Assembly (NCBI GenBank): GCA_902529805.1
Contig: CABZXU010000003.1
Coordinates: 39,991-103,990 of the forward strand
DNA length: 64,000 nucleotides
Origin: an uncultured Marinoscillum sp.
GTDB taxonomy: Bacteria; Bacteroidota; Bacteroidia; Cytophagales; MED-G16
Direction: 5' to 3'
The notes beneath the pieces were generated by a model that was given only the letters and a program-made list of their open reading frames with translations, had not been told where the DNA came from and searched no databases. Positions 1 to 7,609 of this stretch are shown piece by piece. Position numbers and translations under genes: made by a program. The first letter of the stretch is position 1; the number at the start of each line of letters is the position of its first letter.

Positions 1-523
1 ATTGTTTAATATAAAGTAAAGCTTTATACATCATATCTGAATTTTGCAATTCTTTTTCACCATCAGTAAATGCGACTGCACCTGCTTCATTTAAATCTAA
101 AATTTCATTTAGTTGAGTTCCGTCTGTATTTTTAGTTATAGCAGCTGTTGGATGAATAGTTGAAAGGCTGTTTTCAGTTTTATTTTTTACATAATAAATA
201 TCATTTTTAGATTGTAAAACAGGATTTGTATTTGGCATCAATAAAATATCTGTAAAACCTGAAGATGAAGCTAAGTTAGATCCTGAGGTTAAATCTTCTT
301 TATGTTCATGTCCAGGATCACAAAAATTTGTTCTAAAATCAAACCAACCATTAGATACCATCATTCCATTACAATCAATAACCTTTGTGTTTGAATTTTT
401 TAAATTTATTTTAGATGAACTGATCTTATCTATGATACCATTATTAATTAAAATATTTACTTTTTTAGAATTATACTTAGAATTTAAATCAACAACTATA
501 ATAGATTTTAAAAGTAATGACAT
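1..523 (-). CDS. pyrC: Dihydroorotase-like protein (pseudo-DHOase), 3' end outside window
   Basis: Only the first 174 residues are in the window; the gene continues past the left edge. The product is an amidohydrolase-superfamily protein of the type annotated as dihydroorotase in flavobacteria. After a beta-sandwich start it reaches GWFDFRTNFCDPGHEHKED (residues 59-77), the place where true type I dihydroorotases have the metal motif DxHxHxRxPG. Here the two histidines are R64 and N66 and the arginine is C68, while D62, P70 and G71 remain. The protein is therefore probably a non-catalytic paralogue, perhaps a partner of aspartate transcarbamoylase or of an active DHOase elsewhere. The fold assignment is secure; the gene symbol is by family only. 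Confidence 0.82.
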   Translation of the reverse strand, partial: MSLLLKSIIVVDLNSKYNSKKVNILINNGIIDKISSSKINLKNSNTKVIDCNGMMVSNGWFDFRTNFCDPGHEHKEDLTSGSNLASSSGFTDILLMPNTNPVLQSKNDIYYVKNKTENSLSTIHPTAAITKNTDGTQLNEILDLNEAGAVAFTDGEKELQNSDMMYKALLYIKQ

Positions 524-545
524 AAACAGCTAGAAAATATTTGCA

Positions 546-553
546 CAAAAATA
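546..553 (-). promoter_or_regulatory. Possible Bacteroidota -7 promoter box (TATTTTTG)
   Basis: Read on the minus strand, TATTTTTG matches the Bacteroidota -7 consensus TAnnTTTG and lies 22 nt upstream of the dihydroorotase-like start codon. No clear -33 TTG is visible, and the surrounding sequence is so AT-rich that a chance match is possible. Confidence 0.3.
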
Positions 554-601
554 TAATATATTTTGATATATTATAATTAGTTTGATAAATCGTATTATAA
601 T

Positions 602-1378
602 TTATTTTTTAAAAGGTGAAGCTTCAAGATGTTCTATTATTGCCATTCTAGCAAAAAGAATTGCAACACCTAAGGTAGCAACGCCGCCTAACCATATACC
701 AGGCACAAAATCCAAGAATAAAAAATAATCATAAAATGCATGCATGGTTATAGATACAAAAAGGGATAAGAATACATAAAACCATTTTTTTCCAAGGTTG
801 CAAGTTTTTGCTTTACCTAAATAATATCCCATTATAACAGCAAAAGCAAAATGTGCAGGAACTGCTGTCAACATTCTGAAAAATGCAACTGATGAGGATC
901 CTTGTAAAACGTAAGTAATATTTTCAGCAGTTGCAAAACCCATACCAACAAATACTGAATAAACAATGCCATCGAATGGCTCATCAAAACTTTTATTAGG
1001 AAAAATAATTAAGAATACCACAATAAATTTTAACATCTCTTCGGTTATAGAAACAGTTAATGCTTCTCCTCCCACTCGTAAAAAAATATTTTCAGCATTT
1101 ATATATGAAAAAACAAACTCAAGAATATCAACATCAAAATGTAAATTTATTGCTCCAAGAATAAAACAAGTTGCTAGAAGCCATACCGGCTCTTTATCAT
1201 ATTCATCAGAATGATAAATAAAAAACATAATGAAAATTCCAGGTGAAATAGAAAGAGTCACAAGCAACATGTCGTACCAATCAAATCTATGAATTAATAC
1301 CAATGGATAGAATAAAACAAGATAAAGAAGTGTAGCCATTATGCTACCATATAAACTATCTAAAAATATTTTTTTCAT
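602..1378 (-). CDS. PrsW family intramembrane metalloprotease
   Basis: A 258-residue polytopic membrane protein with about seven or eight hydrophobic segments. It carries the PrsW signature: EEMLK (E113, E114, K117) in one helix, E152 in FATAEN, H176 in AVPAHFAFAVIMGYYLG and H213/D217 in MHAFYDY, the residues expected to bind zinc in the membrane. PrsW of Bacillus cleaves the anti-sigma factor RsiW; the substrate here is unknown and no anti-sigma gene is adjacent. The start lies 4 nt after the stop of the large peptidase-barrel gene, so the two are probably cotranscribed. Family assignment is firm, role inferred. Confidence 0.88.
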   Translation of the reverse strand: MKKIFLDSLYGSIMATLLYLVLFYPLVLIHRFDWYDMLLVTLSISPGIFIMFFIYHSDEYDKEPVWLLATCFILGAINLHFDVDILEFVFSYINAENIFLRVGGEALTVSITEEMLKFIVVFLIIFPNKSFDEPFDGIVYSVFVGMGFATAENITYVLQGSSSVAFFRMLTAVPAHFAFAVIMGYYLGKAKTCNLGKKWFYVFLSLFVSITMHAFYDYFLFLDFVPGIWLGGVATLGVAILFARMAIIEHLEASPFKK

Positions 1379-1382
1379 TCAA

Positions 1383-4300
1383 CTAAAATTTTAAAGAAAC
1401 CATCCATTCATCATAAGTCAAACTACTATCATCTAAATCATATGCTTTAGCCCAACCTACAGATAAAGTTGCTGCTAGATGAGAAAACATTACAAGTCTC
1501 GTATCCAATTGAAACCCTATATTATAAAAGTTCTGATTAACATCATTACCAGAGATGTTAATATCTTTTGCAGTAAGAAACCCTGCAAAAATTGTTGGAT
1601 GAGACCATGATGCAAAAAAGTTAAAAAATCCTACTTTTCTATACCTTAGTGGAGGAAGCAATAATTCAGCTGTAGTTTTAAAAAAGTTTTTTGCAATAAT
1701 ATTTCTACCTGAATCAAAGCTTACCCCAGGAAAAGAATAAATCCCTCTATATCTTTTTGAAGATAAATAGTCTATATAATTATTGCCAAAAGCTGCAAAT
1801 CCAAATCTAGTAAATGGATTTACTTTTTTACTAAATGAATTTCCAGAGGATGTTCTAAACCAAAGAGAGGTGTGATTAACTGGTAGCTGAATACCAAAAT
1901 CAAAATTACCAGTAAAAGTTGGATAAAAATTCCCTTCAGAAATTGAAGAAGAAGCATTTAATGACATATTAACTCCTTTTTCTCCATCTACTGCACCTAC
2001 AGATCTTCTAATATTTCTATAAGTTAATGAGGAAAAAATATCATAAAATAGATTTGTATCATAATCTTTATCAAAATTATCAATTTGCTGAAAATCTGGC
2101 GATTGATCTAAACCATAAAAACCTCTAAAACCAGTGGTTAAATCTAAGTTTTTTGGATTATCCCATATCAAGGACTTTTTATTATTAAAACCAAACAATA
2201 ATCCTTTTCTTGATCTTTTAGTAGGGCCAAATAAATCATAAAAATTGTCTTTGTTATAATGTGCAAAGAAATCATAACTTCCAGATAAAAAGCCACCAAT
2301 TTTACTTGTTGAAAAGTTTAAAGAGCCATGAAATTGTTCGTCATCATCAATAGTTGCATTACCATCACTTAATTGATTTTTCCATTGTTTTGGCGTAAAA
2401 GAAAATGAAAGATCAAATGATCTAAAGCTAAATGGATCTTCAAAATTAAATTTATAACCTATACCGATATTATCTTTATAACCTACCACTATTGGATAAG
2501 CATAATTTAATTTCATTTCCTTTCTAGGAAGATAAAGACCGTTTTTTTCAATAGTTATTTCATCTAAATTGACTGTCTGAGGAGTAGGCAAATCATTCCT
2601 CCATTCTTTAAGTTCTGGATGTTTTTTGATAGTTTCATTTCCTAAATATTTAATCGTTTCAATTTCTAGAACAGTATTATTAGGTATGTAAACAGGAAGA
2701 AAACCATCACTAGTATATCTAAAAGCAAAAATTCTATCTTTATCTATTTGAATAGGTCGAAAATACCCTGTAACTGCATTAGACATTAAATCTATATCAT
2801 CTGCTTGATAAGTATTTGCATCTACTCTCCATATATTACTTACACCTGTATAATAAGAAGAACCAAAAAGATAATTACCATCTTCGGTATATCTAAAACT
2901 TTGAGGTGAAGAAACATCAAAATTAAAAACCTCCTTATAAACTATATCTTCTTTACCTCCTTTATCAAAAGATTCAATATCATATATATGAAGGTATTGA
3001 TTGCCAAAGTAATCAGCAACCGCTGCACTTAAACTTTTACCGTCAGGTGAAATATCTATATCAAAAATATCATGACCAAATGGTAATGTATATTTTTGAT
3101 TCCAATTTGTATAATAATCATTTGGAGATTCAGAATTATATTTTGGTATCTTAACGATTGTATTGTAACCATTTAGGTGTCTAATACCCCATAAAGATTC
3201 GTCTTTTTTATTAAAAGCTAAATCACCAATGTGTTCATTTTTTTGTAACAATTTTGTTTCACCAGTTTTTAAATTGTAACTATTTAAATCTCTATTTGCA
3301 TTGTTATCAGTTGAATATATAAGAAGATCATTTTTTTCATCGTAGGTAAGTGAAGCAACATTAAATAAAGCTGGTCCCTTTACATCTTTTAGTCTATCAA
3401 TCTCACCTGTTTCTAAATCAATGCTAGCGATATGAGGAACTTTGCCAGGATAATTAACAGCAACATAAATTTTATTTCTTTTTTTATCATGAAATGCATG
3501 AGAAACACCGCCCAGTACTTTTTCAGTAATAGGTTCATATTGAGTAATAGGAAATTTTTTAAGTCTATTAATATTTTCATCCTGAAAGGAACGTTCAAAA
3601 TCAATCCAAGTATCCCAAGCTTTACTAATTGATAAACCAAATACGTTTTTAAAATTGGATGCAAACCCACGTTTGCTTTGATCTTTTCTTTTTATCCATT
3701 CAATTAAATTATTAGGTCCATATTCGTGAGCTACATAACTCATAAATCTTGTTCCATAGTAGTATGAATTAGCTTTAGACATAAAATCTGCAGAAGTACC
3801 TTCTGATTCCAATCCTTGAGCTGAATAAATCCTAGAGTTTTCAAGTGTTCTAGTTCTAAAAAACATTTCATCATAACTACCTAAAGCATTTCCCTTTCCA
3901 CCATCCATCCAAGTTTCAATAAATACAGCAATACCTTCATGGAACCATCTAGGAGAATAATATCTTGGATTAGTGAGATAGCTATAAAACATAGAAACAG
4001 GATGGTCGTTTGTATTTCTAACTTTTCCAGCAAAAAGTTTTCTATAAAAAACATCTGTTTTTGAATAATTATCGAGCGCAACTATATGTACAAGTTCGTG
4101 ATTCATGATAGCAAATACTCTTTCACCAGCTATACTTGACTCAAAAGAATAATTCATTGGTGAAATACAAGTTGAAACCATATTATTAGGAATTGAGGTT
4201 GCTCCTCCATTTCCATAATCTCCAAAATCTTGAATCATAACATGAATTTTATCTCTTGGTTCGTAGTCAAATAACTTTTTATGAAAATTAAGAGCACTAT

Positions 4301-4454
4301 GAGCACATCTTGCTGCATGAGGTAAAACAAATGCTTCACCAATTCCCATAGAAACAATATCAAAATTTTCTATTTCTAATTTATCCATTTGAGAAAAAGA
4401 ACTATTAAAATAAAAAAAGAAAATAAACGATAATGGAATGGATAATTTTTTCAT
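1383..4454 (-). CDS. Exported gluzincin-like metallopeptidase with beta-propeller and C-terminal outer-membrane barrel
   Basis: A 1023-residue protein. Residues 1-21 form a signal peptide ending FSQ. A zincin domain follows, with HELVH at 119-123 and a downstream RWFHEGIAVFIE (169-180) whose E173 is the likely third zinc ligand, as in gluzincins. Residues about 310-630 hold repeated YVAVNYPGKVPHIASIDLE-like blades resembling TolB/PD40 propellers. From about 665 to the end, alternating aromatic strands finish in SLKF; a terminal phenylalanine is typical of outer-membrane barrels. I infer an envelope peptidase displayed or anchored through its own barrel. It starts downstream of a terminator and precedes the PrsW gene. 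Domain limits are estimates; the substrate is unknown. Confidence 0.75.
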   Translation of the reverse strand: MKKLSIPLSFIFFFYFNSSFSQMDKLEIENFDIVSMGIGEAFVLPHAARCAHSALNFHKKLFDYEPRDKIHVMIQDFGDYGNGGATSIPNNMVSTCISPMNYSFESSIAGERVFAIMNHELVHIVALDNYSKTDVFYRKLFAGKVRNTNDHPVSMFYSYLTNPRYYSPRWFHEGIAVFIETWMDGGKGNALGSYDEMFFRTRTLENSRIYSAQGLESEGTSADFMSKANSYYYGTRFMSYVAHEYGPNNLIEWIKRKDQSKRGFASNFKNVFGLSISKAWDTWIDFERSFQDENINRLKKFPITQYEPITEKVLGGVSHAFHDKKRNKIYVAVNYPGKVPHIASIDLETGEIDRLKDVKGPALFNVASLTYDEKNDLLIYSTDNNANRDLNSYNLKTGETKLLQKNEHIGDLAFNKKDESLWGIRHLNGYNTIVKIPKYNSESPNDYYTNWNQKYTLPFGHDIFDIDISPDGKSLSAAVADYFGNQYLHIYDIESFDKGGKEDIVYKEVFNFDVSSPQSFRYTEDGNYLFGSSYYTGVSNIWRVDANTYQADDIDLMSNAVTGYFRPIQIDKDRIFAFRYTSDGFLPVYIPNNTVLEIETIKYLGNETIKKHPELKEWRNDLPTPQTVNLDEITIEKNGLYLPRKEMKLNYAYPIVVGYKDNIGIGYKFNFEDPFSFRSFDLSFSFTPKQWKNQLSDGNATIDDDEQFHGSLNFSTSKIGGFLSGSYDFFAHYNKDNFYDLFGPTKRSRKGLLFGFNNKKSLIWDNPKNLDLTTGFRGFYGLDQSPDFQQIDNFDKDYDTNLFYDIFSSLTYRNIRRSVGAVDGEKGVNMSLNASSSISEGNFYPTFTGNFDFGIQLPVNHTSLWFRTSSGNSFSKKVNPFTRFGFAAFGNNYIDYLSSKRYRGIYSFPGVSFDSGRNIIAKNFFKTTAELLLPPLRYRKVGFFNFFASWSHPTIFAGFLTAKDINISGNDVNQNFYNIGFQLDTRLVMFSHLAATLSVGWAKAYDLDDSSLTYDEWMVSLKF

Positions 4455-4480
4455 TAGATAATTTTTTTGTTTAAGATAAA

Positions 4481-4516
4481 AAAAAAAGGAGAAAAATTAA
4501 TGTTTTCTCCTTTTTT
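4481..4516 (-). terminator. Rho-independent terminator after the nonapeptide-repeat gene
   Basis: A perfect 14-bp inverted repeat (arms 4482-4495 and 4503-4516, core GGAGAAAA/TTTTCTCC, 7-nt loop) flanked by A- and T-runs, lying 25 nt past the stop codon of the repeat-protein gene. The T-run follows the stem in the minus-strand direction. It separates that gene from the peptidase-barrel gene and could act in both directions. It is the clearest intrinsic terminator in the window. Confidence 0.8.
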
Positions 4517-4540
4517 ATAAAATGTAAATTAATGTAAATA

Positions 4541-5719
4541 CTAATTTACAGCACCTTTAGCAAATTTTTGAAATTCTGCTCCTTTCATAAACTTCTGAAA
4601 TTCTGCTCCTTTCATAAACTTCTGAAAAGATGAACCTTTTGCAAATTTAGAATAAGCACCGCTTTTCATAAATTTTTGAAAATCAGCACCTTTCATAAAC
4701 TTCATAAAGTCTCCATTTTTAGCAAACTTCTGAAACTCAGCTCCCTTAGCAAACTTCTGAAGATCAGCTCCCTTAGCAAACTTCTGAAGATCAGCACCTT
4801 TCATAAACTTCTGAAGTTGAGCATCTTTCATAAACTTCTGCAGTTCAGCTCCTTTCATAAACTTCTGAAATTCTGCTCCTTTCGCAAACTTCTGAAATTC
4901 TGCTCCTTTAGCGAACTTTTCAAAGTCTGCTCCTTTAAAAAACGCTGATCTAATAACTGGTGCTGCAACTAATACACCTAGTGTTATCGCGAAGTTGAAC
5001 TCACCACCCACTTTCATAAACTTCTGATATTCTGCTCCTTTCATAAACTTCTGAAATTCTGCTCCTTTCATAAACTTCTGAAATTCTGCTCCTTTCGCAA
5101 ACTTCTGAAATTCTGCTCCTTTCATGAACTTTTGAAATTCACCTAACTTCATTAGAAGCTTTCCAGGAGTACCCCTACTATCTGAAGTTTTATTATTATT
5201 GTCACCTAATTCTCTTCCACCACTTGAAGATATTGATCTTCCAGCTCCACCATCTTGATTAAAATTAGATAAACTAGAAGTTCCTTGTCTTAAATCATCT
5301 TCGCCAATACCTCCTCCAGAACCTCCTCCAGACTTACCGTCTCTTTGTGTATATGGTTCTTGCTCATTTGAGGTCATCAAATCATCATTTCCCATAACAT
5401 CAGCAACAATGCTGAATACAGGATCATCAAGGACCTTCAAAAACTCATCATTCTCAACAAGTTTAGCAAATTCAGGAGTTGCAATCATTTTCATGAAGTC
5501 TTCATTTTGTAAAACTTCCTGAATCTCCTCACCTTCTAACTCAACAGCAATAGTATTTTTCTCAGAATACTTCTCAGCTTTCTTAATACTAGTAATACCT
5601 GAACCAGCACCCATTGACGGATCAATAGAACCAGTTTGAATAAGAAGATAACCTACAGCAGCAATTGCTACTACAGTACAAACAATCAAAATATTTAATT
5701 TATCATGTACTCTTTTCAT
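4541..5719 (-). CDS. Membrane-anchored nonapeptide-repeat protein (GAEFQKFMK repeats), unknown function
   Basis: A 392-residue protein of no family I recognise. Residues 9-27 form an N-terminal transmembrane or signal-anchor helix. Residues 72-107 are four degenerate nonapeptides (NEDFMKMIA, TPEFAKLVE, NDEFLKVLD, DPVFSIVAD). A Gly/Ser/Asp-rich linker (about 110-188) follows. Then come five near-perfect repeats (192-236), a hydrophobic interruption FNFAITLGVLVAAPVIRSAFF (241-261) that could be a second membrane segment, and fourteen more repeats (263-388). The consensus is G-A-E-F-Q-K-F-[MA]-K. The repeat region is lysine- and phenylalanine-rich and basic. The gene has its own promoter candidate, a structured leader and a strong terminator, so it looks like an independent transcript. 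Confidence 0.85.
   Translation of the reverse strand: MKRVHDKLNILIVCTVVAIAAVGYLLIQTGSIDPSMGAGSGITSIKKAEKYSEKNTIAVELEGEEIQEVLQNEDFMKMIATPEFAKLVENDEFLKVLDDPVFSIVADVMGNDDLMTSNEQEPYTQRDGKSGGGSGGGIGEDDLRQGTSSLSNFNQDGGAGRSISSSGGRELGDNNNKTSDSRGTPGKLLMKLGEFQKFMKGAEFQKFAKGAEFQKFMKGAEFQKFMKGAEYQKFMKVGGEFNFAITLGVLVAAPVIRSAFFKGADFEKFAKGAEFQKFAKGAEFQKFMKGAELQKFMKDAQLQKFMKGADLQKFAKGADLQKFAKGAEFQKFAKNGDFMKFMKGADFQKFMKSGAYSKFAKGSSFQKFMKGAEFQKFMKGAEFQKFAKGAVN
4556..5146 (-). repeat. In-frame 27-bp tandem repeats encoding GAEFQKF[MA]K
   Basis: Two coding blocks of a 27-bp unit: 5012-5146 (5 copies) and 4556-4933 (14 copies), separated by a 78-bp non-repeat insert. Many copies are identical even at synonymous positions; the DNA word cttctgaaattctgctcctt recurs. 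This points to recent expansion or gene conversion. Variant units are GADLQKFAK, DAQLQKFMK, NGDFMKFMK, SGAYSKFAK and GSSFQKFMK. Confidence 0.95.
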
Positions 5720-5762
5720 AATATTTAAAATTTATAATTAATTAAATTGTAAAAAATTTAAA

Positions 5763-5820
5763 AAATTATTTTATAATGGAGTTGTATGAGAAAAGTCATA
5801 GTTCGATTATAAAATAATTT
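5763..5820 (-). promoter_or_regulatory. Long inverted repeat in the leader of the nonapeptide-repeat gene
   Basis: A perfect 15-bp inverted repeat (arms 5763-5777 and 5806-5820, AAATTATTTTATAAT) encloses a 28-nt loop. The loop contains a nested TATGA-GAAAAG-TCATA hairpin. The element starts about 12 nt below a TATCTTTG promoter box and 43 nt above the start codon, so the mRNA would open with a large hairpin. It may stabilise or regulate the message. Alternatively it terminates purA transcription, although the T-run that follows is weak. Confidence 0.55.
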
Positions 5821-5831
5821 AAAAACGTAGG

Positions 5832-5839
5832 CAAAGATA
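5832..5839 (-). promoter_or_regulatory. Candidate -7 promoter box for the repeat-protein gene (TATCTTTG)
   Basis: An exact match to TAnnTTTG on the minus strand, about 30 nt after the purA stop and 112 nt before the repeat-protein start. It implies a leader of about 105 nt. No TTG is evident at the -33 position, so the call rests on the -7 box and its placement. Confidence 0.5.
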
Positions 5840-5868
5840 ATAAAAAAATTATAGTTTTTCTATTTAAA

Positions 5869-7134
5869 TTATACTAATACCGTTTGATTTCTATCTGGAC
5901 CAACAGAAACTAACTTAATAGGTATTTTTAAATTATTTTCTATAAACTGAATATAATTTATTAATTCTTTTGGAAAATCAGATTTTTCTTTACAATTAGA
6001 TATATCATTTTTCCACCCATCAAATGATTCATAAATAGGTTCGAGTGTGGAATCACCAATAGTAGATGGAAAATAATCAATTTCTTTTCCTTCAAATAAA
6101 TATTTAGTGCAAAGGAAAACTTTATCAAAACCTGATAAAACATCTGCTTTCATCATAAATAATTCTGTAACACCATTTAACATTAACGCATATTTAAGTG
6201 CTAATAAATCTAACCATCCACATCTTCTCGCTCTTCCGGTGGTAGAGCCAAACTCATTTCCTTTTTTTGCTATTTTCTCACCTTCTTTGTCAAATAGTTC
6301 AGTAGGAAAAGGTCCTTTCCCAACTCTTGTGCAATATGCTTTAAAAACACCATACACTTTATCTACTTTTTTTGGTGAAACACCTAATCCTATACATGCG
6401 CCTGCAGTAGTTGTATTAGAAGAGGTAACAAAAGGATAGCTACCAAAATCAATATCCAGCAATGTTCCCTGAGCTCCTTCAGCTAAAACATTTTTTCCTT
6501 TATTTAAATTTTTATTAATCAAGTATTCCGTATCTGTTAAATTAAATTTTTTTAAAAAATTTATTGAATCAAAAAATTGTTTTTCTTCAGAATTAAATTC
6601 TTGTAAATTAATATCCTTAAATAAATATGAATGCATCTCTTTTTGTCTTTCATATTTATTTTTAAAACTTTCATATTTAATATCTCCTACCCTTAAGCCA
6701 TGCCTACCTATCTTATCTTGGTAAGTGGGACCTATTCCTCTTAATGTTGACCCTATTTTTTTATCTCCTTTTTCTTTTTCTAAAATTTTATCAATAAACC
6801 TATGGGATGGAGTTATTAATTGAACTTTATTAGAAATAAAAAGATTATCAAACAATTTTAGTCCAAATTTTAATTCTATTTTTTCTATTTCGTTCTTAAA
6901 AATCACAGGGTCAAGAACAACACCATTTCCAATAATATTTAATGAGTTTTTGCTAAATATTCCAGATGGAATTTGATGAAGAACATGCTTTTTATTATCA
7001 AATTCAAGAGTATGACCCGCATTTGGCCCTCCTTGAAATCTAGCTACCAAATCATATTTATTTGAAAGATAATCAACTACCTTACCTTTTCCTTCATCAC
7101 CCCATTGGAGACCTAACAAAACATCTAAAGACAT
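5869..7134 (-). CDS. purA: Adenylosuccinate synthetase
   Basis: Makes adenylosuccinate from IMP, aspartate and GTP, the first step from IMP to AMP. With the ATG at 7134 the protein is 421 residues. GDEGKGK sits at 12-18 and D13 and H41 (NAGHT) fall exactly where the E. coli catalytic residues do. The reading frame stays open for 13 more codons upstream, but those codons are the lysine/arginine-rich shadow of the Fur tail and lie inside that gene, so the shorter start is preferred. The start is 4 nt after the Fur stop, so fur and purA are probably cotranscribed, perhaps with relA upstream. Confidence 0.97.
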   Translation of the reverse strand: MSLDVLLGLQWGDEGKGKVVDYLSNKYDLVARFQGGPNAGHTLEFDNKKHVLHQIPSGIFSKNSLNIIGNGVVLDPVIFKNEIEKIELKFGLKLFDNLFISNKVQLITPSHRFIDKILEKEKGDKKIGSTLRGIGPTYQDKIGRHGLRVGDIKYESFKNKYERQKEMHSYLFKDINLQEFNSEEKQFFDSINFLKKFNLTDTEYLINKNLNKGKNVLAEGAQGTLLDIDFGSYPFVTSSNTTTAGACIGLGVSPKKVDKVYGVFKAYCTRVGKGPFPTELFDKEGEKIAKKGNEFGSTTGRARRCGWLDLLALKYALMLNGVTELFMMKADVLSGFDKVFLCTKYLFEGKEIDYFPSTIGDSTLEPIYESFDGWKNDISNCKEKSDFPKELINYIQFIENNLKIPIKLVSVGPDRNQTVLV

Positions 7135-7138
7135 TATC

Positions 7139-7588
7139 TTAACTTTTCTTTTTCTTTTTCTTTTTCTTACCAAAAAAATATAGAGAATGACTATCTATTT
7201 CTACATCATAAATTTTCTCTATTGAATTTTTTATTAGTTGTATTCTAGGATCACAAAATTCTAATATTTCATCATTTTCTAAAATCAAATGATCATGTTG
7301 TCTGTACCCAAAAGCCTTTTCATATTTAAATGTATTGTTCTTAAATATATGTTTAGTTACAAGATCTAGGTCTACAAGTAAATCAAGAGTATTATATATA
7401 GTAGCTCTACTTACGCTAAATTTACTTTTTTTCATTCTATTATATAACTCATCGGCATCAAAATGATGGTTAAAATCATATATTTCTTCTAGTATAGCAT
7501 ATCTCTCAGGGGTCTTTCTCTGTTTTTTTAATTCTATGTGATTATCAAGAATTTTTTTAATTTGATCCATTACTTTACTTTGACTCAT
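7139..7588 (-). CDS. Fur-family transcriptional regulator with degenerate zinc sites
   Basis: A 149-residue winged-helix regulator of the Fur/PerR type: HHFDADELYNRM, SRATIYNTLDLL (DNA-recognition helix), QHDHLIL and FCDPRI. The CxxC that normally follows HDHL is replaced by L-E-N-D, and the C-terminal cysteine region is replaced by a run of eight lysines and a serine. Structural zinc binding is thus probably lost, although the histidines of the regulatory metal site remain. The lysine tail is encoded by an AAGAAA microsatellite. The gene lies between relA/spoT and purA in one direction. Whether it senses iron, peroxide or another signal cannot be told. Confidence 0.88.
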   Translation of the reverse strand: MSQSKVMDQIKKILDNHIELKKQRKTPERYAILEEIYDFNHHFDADELYNRMKKSKFSVSRATIYNTLDLLVDLDLVTKHIFKNNTFKYEKAFGYRQHDHLILENDEILEFCDPRIQLIKNSIEKIYDVEIDSHSLYFFGKKKKKKKKS

Positions 7589-7609
7589 TACTTTTGCTAT
7601 TAAAATATT

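Noticed and set aside
4676..4948. Open frame of 90 codons on the plus strand inside the repeat gene
   Set aside because: It is a mirror of the 27-bp repeat, which happens to lack stops on the opposite strand; it has no start context or independent protein features.
4556..5146. Regular 27-bp repeats that could be taken for a CRISPR array or minisatellite
   Set aside because: The units are contiguous with no unique spacers and stay in one reading frame encoding a coherent nonapeptide, so they are coding repeats.
7135..7173. Longer purA start adding 13 basic residues
   Set aside because: Those codons lie within the polylysine-coding tail of the Fur gene, and the shorter start puts D13 and H41 at the E. 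coli positions.
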